From: an uncultured Alphaproteobacteria bacterium
GTDB lineage: Bacteria; Pseudomonadota; Alphaproteobacteria; Micavibrionales; Micavibrionaceae
Direction of reading: 5' to 3'
Length of the DNA: 64,000 nt
Assembly: GCA_937934135.1 (NCBI GenBank)
Contig: CALHAW010000001.1
Coordinates: 169,902-233,901, forward strand
Below the pieces are notes generated by a model. The model had not been told where the DNA came from. It saw only the letters and a program-made list of their open reading frames with translations, and did no database searches. Shown piece by piece: positions 59,604 through 64,000 of the stretch. Position 1 is the stretch's first letter. Every line of letters starts with the position of its first letter. Both the position numbers and the translations under genes were made by a program.

Positions 59604-61229
59604 ATGAGTTCACCCAATCAAAAAGCAATTCGGGATCGTTTTGTCGCCTTTGCCTTTGCGGCGTCAGATTTCTTGATTGAGATCACCCCAAAGGGAATTA
59701 TTGTCTTTTCTGCGGGGCAGGTGCAAACCTTAACGGGGCAGATGCAAGATGAGTTGACCGGTAAAAATTGGCTTACTTATTTCACCGAAGAAAGTCATGG
59801 TAATTTAGGCGCGCTTTTAAAAGGTGTAAACAGAGCAGGGCGGCTTGGACCGCTTATGGTCAATATTAAAAACCAAAGCACAGGAAAAATTAGCCGCGCC
59901 TTGGTCATGGGCATGACGATGCCCGATAGTGAAAATATTTATCTTACTTTTAATGCAACGCAATCTTTCTTTGATTTTCTGGCGGTGGGGGATCATAAAG
60001 ATGCAAAATTACTGGATGGAAAACAGTTCGAAGCGGCGGCGTTAAAAGCTTTCCAAGAGGCCAAGCAAAAAGGCAAGGAATTGGAAGTGACCTTTTTAGA
60101 TGCGGAGCAAATTAATGAATATAAAAAAGGACTATCGATTGAAGAGGCCAATAATTTTGTCGATAATTTTAACACCGTTTTAAAAGAGCAATCTTTTCAA
60201 GGGAATTCTGCCAGTCAGGTTGATGGTGGTAAATATGCGTTGGTGCATGATTCTGAAATTACACCTGATTTTATTGAACGCAAAATCAAAGAATTGGTGA
60301 AACGATCTGGCGATGAAGCGCAAGATATTGATTTACACAGTAAAACAGTGGAAGCCAATCTTGATACTTTAAATGAGCGTGAAGCCCGCCGTGCTTTGAT
60401 ATACACGATTAACCAAGTGGAGCAAAATGGGTTAGATGCGGCAGGGGATAATTTGGCCAAAGGGTTTGATGAATATCTGGATGAAAATGCCGCAAAGATA
60501 ACACGCCTGAAAGCGTTGGTTGGACAGCAAGCATTTAAGCTTCATTTTCAGCCGATCGTTTTTATTCCGTCTGAAGAAATTTGCCATTATGAAGCGCTCG
60601 TAAGATTTGAAACGGATGTGTCCCCGTATGAATTAATTGTATTTGGCGAAGATATTGGTATTGCGCCCGATATCGATATGGCGATTTTAAAGCAAGCCAT
60701 TGGCATGTTGGAAGTAAAGCGCAAAGAAGACCCTTCCATCCGTGTTGCGGTGAATATTTCAGGGCAATCAATTCAGAGCGAAGTGTTCTTTGATAAGATG
60801 ATAGAGCTGCTTGATGATACAGAAGTTGATAGTCAGAATATTCTGTTTGAAATAACAGAAAGCACCGCGATTGGTGATTTGGATAAGGTCAATAATTTAA
60901 TTCAGCGCCTTCGTGTTAAAAATTTCGAAGTTTGTTTGGATGATTTTGGTGCGGGCGCGGCCTCGTTCCAATATCTAAACGGGCTGGATATTGATTGCGT
61001 GAAGATTGATGGAAAATATATTCGTGATGCCCTTAATTCCGCGCGGGATGAAGCGATGGTGCGGAACTTGGCGCGTATGTGTCAGGATCTCGGTGTGACG
61101 ACTATTGCCGAAATGGTTGAAACGCAGGAACAGCTGGACTACCTCGTCAAAATTGGTGTTGATAAAGGGCAGGGCTGGATTTTCGGTAAGCCAGAGGCAA
61201 AGACGGATTATAGGAAGCGTGACGTTTGA
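59604..61229 (+). CDS. PAS-EAL cyclic-di-GMP phosphodiesterase
   Basis: 541 residues. A PAS-like N-terminal part (about 15-125, FLIEITPKGIIVFSAGQVQT) and a linker of about 150 residues precede an EAL domain (about 290-535). The catalytic set is intact: YEALVRF, VNISGQS, EITES, DDFGAG, KIDGKYI, AEMVE and GQGWIFGKP. So it should hydrolyse c-di-GMP. There is no GGDEF domain. No clear membrane segment, hence cytoplasmic. It diverges from the RTX gene with a 200-base gap. A 13-bp tandem repeat spans its stop codon. Confidence 0.9.
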   Translation: MSSPNQKAIRDRFVAFAFAASDFLIEITPKGIIVFSAGQVQTLTGQMQDELTGKNWLTYFTEESHGNLGALLKGVNRAGRLGPLMVNIKNQSTGKISRALVMGMTMPDSENIYLTFNATQSFFDFLAVGDHKDAKLLDGKQFEAAALKAFQEAKQKGKELEVTFLDAEQINEYKKGLSIEEANNFVDNFNTVLKEQSFQGNSASQVDGGKYALVHDSEITPDFIERKIKELVKRSGDEAQDIDLHSKTVEANLDTLNEREARRALIYTINQVEQNGLDAAGDNLAKGFDEYLDENAAKITRLKALVGQQAFKLHFQPIVFIPSEEICHYEALVRFETDVSPYELIVFGEDIGIAPDIDMAILKQAIGMLEVKRKEDPSIRVAVNISGQSIQSEVFFDKMIELLDDTEVDSQNILFEITESTAIGDLDKVNNLIQRLRVKNFEVCLDDFGAGAASFQYLNGLDIDCVKIDGKYIRDALNSARDEAMVRNLARMCQDLGVTTIAEMVETQEQLDYLVKIGVDKGQGWIFGKPEAKTDYRKRDV

Positions 61230-61247
61230 TTTAAACGTTTGATTTAA
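61222..61247 (+). repeat. 13-bp tandem repeat across the EAL gene stop
   Basis: ACGTTTGATTTAA is present twice in a row; the first copy holds the TGA stop. This looks like a recent slippage or duplication. It has no coding effect, as the stop is in the first copy. Confidence 0.7.
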
Positions 61248-61259
61248 AAGAGAAGCTAA

Positions 61260-61282
61260 AAAGCGGATGCTTAAGCCGCTTT
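61260..61282. terminator. Hairpin between the EAL gene and uvrA
   Basis: AAAGCGG and CCGCTTT form a 7-bp stem with a 9-base loop and TTTT on the plus side. It sits across the uvrA stop codon (61271-61273) and probably ends the EAL transcript, maybe also uvrA from the other side. Confidence 0.6.
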
Positions 61283-64000
61283 AGTTTTGTTCTTCGGTTT
61301 TGATTTTGGTTTGGGGGCGTCTTTTTCCAAAATAGGCTTTAGATATTCTCCCGTATAGCTTTCTTTGACTTTTGCGATGGCTTCGGGAGTGCCGGTGGCG
61401 ATGATTTTTCCGCCTTTATGTCCGCCTTCAGGGCCGATATCAATGACATGATCAGCGGTTTTAATGACTTCTAAATTATGCTCAATCACGATGACAGTGT
61501 TTCCCTGATCAACGAGGCTGTGAAGGACTTCGAGGAGTTTACGGACATCTTCAAAATGGAGACCTGTTGTTGGTTCATCGAGGATGTAAAGCGTTTTACC
61601 CGTGGAGCGTTTTGACAGTTCTTTGGAGAGCTTCACGCGTTGCGCTTCACCCCCTGAAAGGGTATTTGCGGGCTGTCCGACTTTAATATAATCAAGGCCA
61701 ACTTGTTTAAGGGTTTCCATTTTATCGCGGATGGATGGGACGGCTTTAAAAAATTGTGCGGCGTCTTCGATGGTCATTGCCAAGATATCAGCAATCGATT
61801 TCCCTTTGAACTTAATTTCTAATGTTTCGCGGTTATAGCGTTTTCCTTCGCATGTTTCACAGGTCACGTAAACATCGGGCAAGAAATGCATTTCAATTTT
61901 TATTAGGCCATCGCCGGCGCAGGCTTCGCACCGTCCGCCTTTTACATTAAAGGAGAAACGACCAGGGCCATAGCCGCGCACTTTTGCTTCGGGTAATCCT
62001 GCAAACCATTCGCGGATGGGCGTGAACGCACCTGTATAGGTTGCCGGGTTAGAGCGCGGTGTGCGTCCAATGGGGGATTGGTCAATATCGATGACTTTAT
62101 CAAGAAATTCTAACCCTTCTATCTTTTTATAAGGGAGCGGCATAGCGCGGGATTTCATTAATTTTTGTGATGTGGCGCGGAATAACGTATCAATAGTAAA
62201 GGTTGATTTACCGGACCCAGAAACACCTGTCACACAAGATAACGTGCCAAGAGGAATTGTCCCGCTGATATTTTGTAAGTTATTACCGCTTGCGCCAATC
62301 AGTTTTAGATTTTGGCCTTTCTTTCCTTTACGGCGTTTGGTTGGGATTTCAATCCCTTTGCGCCCCGTGAGATAATCAGCGGTTAAGCTATTTTTGGATT
62401 TTAACACTTGTTTTGGTGTGCCGTGCGCGGTGATATTACCACCATGCACGCCAGCGCCCGGACCCATATCAATTAGGTAATCTGCGGCGCGGATGGCGTC
62501 TTCATCATGTTCCACAACAATCACGGTATTACCGATGTCACGCAGGCGGCGGAGCGTTTCAAGGAGGCGATTATTATCGCGTTGATGAAGCCCGATTGAG
62601 GGTTCATCAAGGACATAAAGCACACCTGTTAAGCCTGATCCAATTTGCGAGGCGAGGCGGATGCGCTGGCTTTCGCCGCCTGATAAAGTAGCCGAAGAGC
62701 GTGAGAGTGTTAAATAATCCAATCCCACATTCATCAGGAAAGTTAGGCGATCATTAATTTCTTTCAGGATTTTTTCGGCAATTTGAAATTCTTGTTTTTT
62801 TAATTTTTTACCAACATTTTTAAACCAGATATCGGCGTCTTCGATACTTAATTGCGCGATTTCAGAAATATGTTTCTTATTCAATTTAACACAAAGCGCC
62901 TGTGGCTTTAATCGGTTGCCTTCGCACACATCGCAAGGGGTAGATGTTTGATAGCGTGATAAATCTTCGCGCACGCTGTTGCTGTCTGTTTCAATCAGGC
63001 GGCGTTCCATGGAGGGGATGACGCCTTCAAAGGGTTTATTACTTTTCCATGTGCTGTCATTTTTGCTTTTATAACTGATTGGAATGATGTCCTTACCAGA
63101 GCCGTATAAAATAATATCGCGTTCGGATTCTTTCAGCTTTTCCCACGGTGTTGTGACTTTAAATTTATAATGTTTGGCGACGGCTTCCATCGCCTGCATA
63201 TAAAAAGGCGCAAAGTTTTTTGACCATGGTTCAACGGCGCCATCTTTGATTGATTTTGATGTGTCGGGAATAATTTGCGCGCGGTCCATCGCCATTTTAA
63301 CGCCCAACCCATCACAAGTGGGGCAGGCCCCATGGGGTGAGTTGAAGGAGAATAAACGTGGTTCAATTTCGGCGATGGTAAAGCCAGAAACAGGGCAGGC
63401 GAATTTCTCGCTAAATATTTTTTGCTCTCCAGATTTTGCATCTTCGGCAATACAAAGCCCCTCAGCAAGGCGAAGGGCTGTTTCAACCGAATCTGCCAAA
63501 CGCCCTTTGATATCTTCACGGACGACCAGGCGATCCACCACGACTTCAATATCATGTTTAAGTTTTTTATTCAGAGCGGGGACGTCTTCTATTTCATAAA
63601 GTTTTCCATCGACTTTAACGCGTTGGAAGCCTTTGGCTTGAAGTTCTTTAAATTCTTTGCGGTATTCCCCTTTACGGCCGCGAACAATAGGGGCGAGAAG
63701 GTAGAGCTTTGTGCCATCGCCCATTGCCAACACTTGATCCACAATTTGACTAACGGTTTGGCTTTCAATAGGAAGCCCCGTAGCAGGAGAATAAGGCACA
63801 CCGACCCGCGCCCATAAAAGACGCATGTAATCATAAATTTCTGTGACGGTTGCAACCGTAGAACGTGGATTTTTAGAGGTTGTTTTTTGCTCAATAGAGA
63901 TAGCGGGGGACAGACCCTCGATGCTATCCACATCAGGTTTTTGCATCATCTCAAGGAATTGACGCGCATAGGCAGACAGGCTTTCAACATAGCGGCGTTG
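61271..64000 (-). CDS. uvrA: UvrABC excinuclease subunit A, 5' end beyond window
   Basis: DNA damage recognition subunit of nucleotide excision repair, a double ABC ATPase. The frame stays open to position 64000, with residues [17 protein letters not shown] before the first in-window ATG, so the gene starts off the right edge; 909 residues are visible. Seen are the first ABC signature [17 protein letters not shown], zinc modules CPTCDGLG (with CPVSGF) and [20 protein letters not shown], Walker [13 protein letters not shown] and the second signature [16 protein letters not shown], with [20 protein letters not shown]. The first Walker A lies off the window. A Lys/Pro-rich tail ends it. Confidence 0.97.
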   Translation of the reverse strand, partial: QRRYVESLSAYARQFLEMMQKPDVDSIEGLSPAISIEQKTTSKNPRSTVATVTEIYDYMRLLWARVGVPYSPATGLPIESQTVSQIVDQVLAMGDGTKLYLLAPIVRGRKGEYRKEFKELQAKGFQRVKVDGKLYEIEDVPALNKKLKHDIEVVVDRLVVREDIKGRLADSVETALRLAEGLCIAEDAKSGEQKIFSEKFACPVSGFTIAEIEPRLFSFNSPHGACPTCDGLGVKMAMDRAQIIPDTSKSIKDGAVEPWSKNFAPFYMQAMEAVAKHYKFKVTTPWEKLKESERDIILYGSGKDIIPISYKSKNDSTWKSNKPFEGVIPSMERRLIETDSNSVREDLSRYQTSTPCDVCEGNRLKPQALCVKLNKKHISEIAQLSIEDADIWFKNVGKKLKKQEFQIAEKILKEINDRLTFLMNVGLDYLTLSRSSATLSGGESQRIRLASQIGSGLTGVLYVLDEPSIGLHQRDNNRLLETLRRLRDIGNTVIVVEHDEDAIRAADYLIDMGPGAGVHGGNITAHGTPKQVLKSKNSLTADYLTGRKGIEIPTKRRKGKKGQNLKLIGASGNNLQNISGTIPLGTLSCVTGVSGSGKSTFTIDTLFRATSQKLMKSRAMPLPYKKIEGLEFLDKVIDIDQSPIGRTPRSNPATYTGAFTPIREWFAGLPEAKVRGYGPGRFSFNVKGGRCEACAGDGLIKIEMHFLPDVYVTCETCEGKRYNRETLEIKFKGKSIADILAMTIEDAAQFFKAVPSIRDKMETLKQVGLDYIKVGQPANTLSGGEAQRVKLSKELSKRSTGKTLYILDEPTTGLHFEDVRKLLEVLHSLVDQGNTVIVIEHNLEVIKTADHVIDIGPEGGHKGGKIIATGTPEAIAKVKESYTGEYLKPILEKDAPKPKSKPKNKTKAA

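Overview
This 64 kb window is a chromosomal segment of a moderately low-GC alphaproteobacterium. The assignment rests on several markers: FliX, the cell-cycle kinase CckA, a DUF1013/TrcR-type regulator, DUF1192 and YdcH small proteins, a DksA that has lost its zinc cysteines, petABC, and a GTTC-N7-GTTC SOS box in front of recA. The flagellar gene order resembles that of Rhodospirillales or Micavibrio-like lineages, but the genus cannot be fixed from sequence alone.

Region 1 (1-25000) is a nearly complete structural and export flagellar locus. A leftward operon flgI-flgJ-flgN-like-fliK-flgD-flgE ends at a clear terminator and is followed by a flagellin truncated by the window edge. fliX (class II/III checkpoint regulator) diverges from flgI. 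A second leftward operon flgF-flgG-flgA-flgH converges on dksA. Going right, fliL-fliM-DUF6468-motE-motB-like-motB-TPR protein form one operon. It converges on a leftward flhX-(unknown)-fliO-fliP unit. The rightward flgB-flgC-fliE-fliQ-fliR-flhB operon leads into cckA. Two very good and one fair sigma-54 type promoters (GG-N10-GC) sit before flgF, flgB and flgI, which fits FliX/FlbD-type control.

Region 2 (25000-41900) holds housekeeping genes: cckA, recA (with LexA box), smpB, dapA, a pseudo-receiver/LuxR-type regulator with its own promoter and repeated TTGCA boxes, cca, hemF, trmL, petABC, a Na/Pi cotransporter with a short translationally coupled upstream ORF, an ALDH7-type dehydrogenase, ydcH, trcR, DUF1192 and a small unknown gene.

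Region 3 (41900-56770) is mixed. It has gloB, a degenerate NDUFAF5-like methyltransferase overlapping an unusual 820-residue protein (methyltransferase plus what looks like two diverged Nudix-like modules), comF, a UbiH-type hydroxylase, grxC with a Nit-type amidase, a HerA-like ATPase, a small Tat-signal protein, an XRE regulator, a Fur-box-controlled FTR1 permease, an esterase, an HNH nuclease, and a 199-bp element bounded by near-perfect 27-bp inverted repeats that encloses a 40-residue membrane peptide. An AsmA-like protein, dsbB, exoD and tRNA-Leu(CAA) follow.

Region 4 (56770-64000) contains an 874-residue RTX protein with a carbohydrate-binding-like N-terminus and lectin-like repeats, a PAS-EAL phosphodiesterase and the 3' part of uvrA, cut by the right edge. 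I saw no CRISPR array, prophage, integrase or transposase gene. The best candidates for undescribed biology are the 820-residue fusion with its degenerate partner, the inverted-repeat element, the MotB-like protein without a proton-binding Asp, and the LuxR-type gene with its TTGCA cluster.
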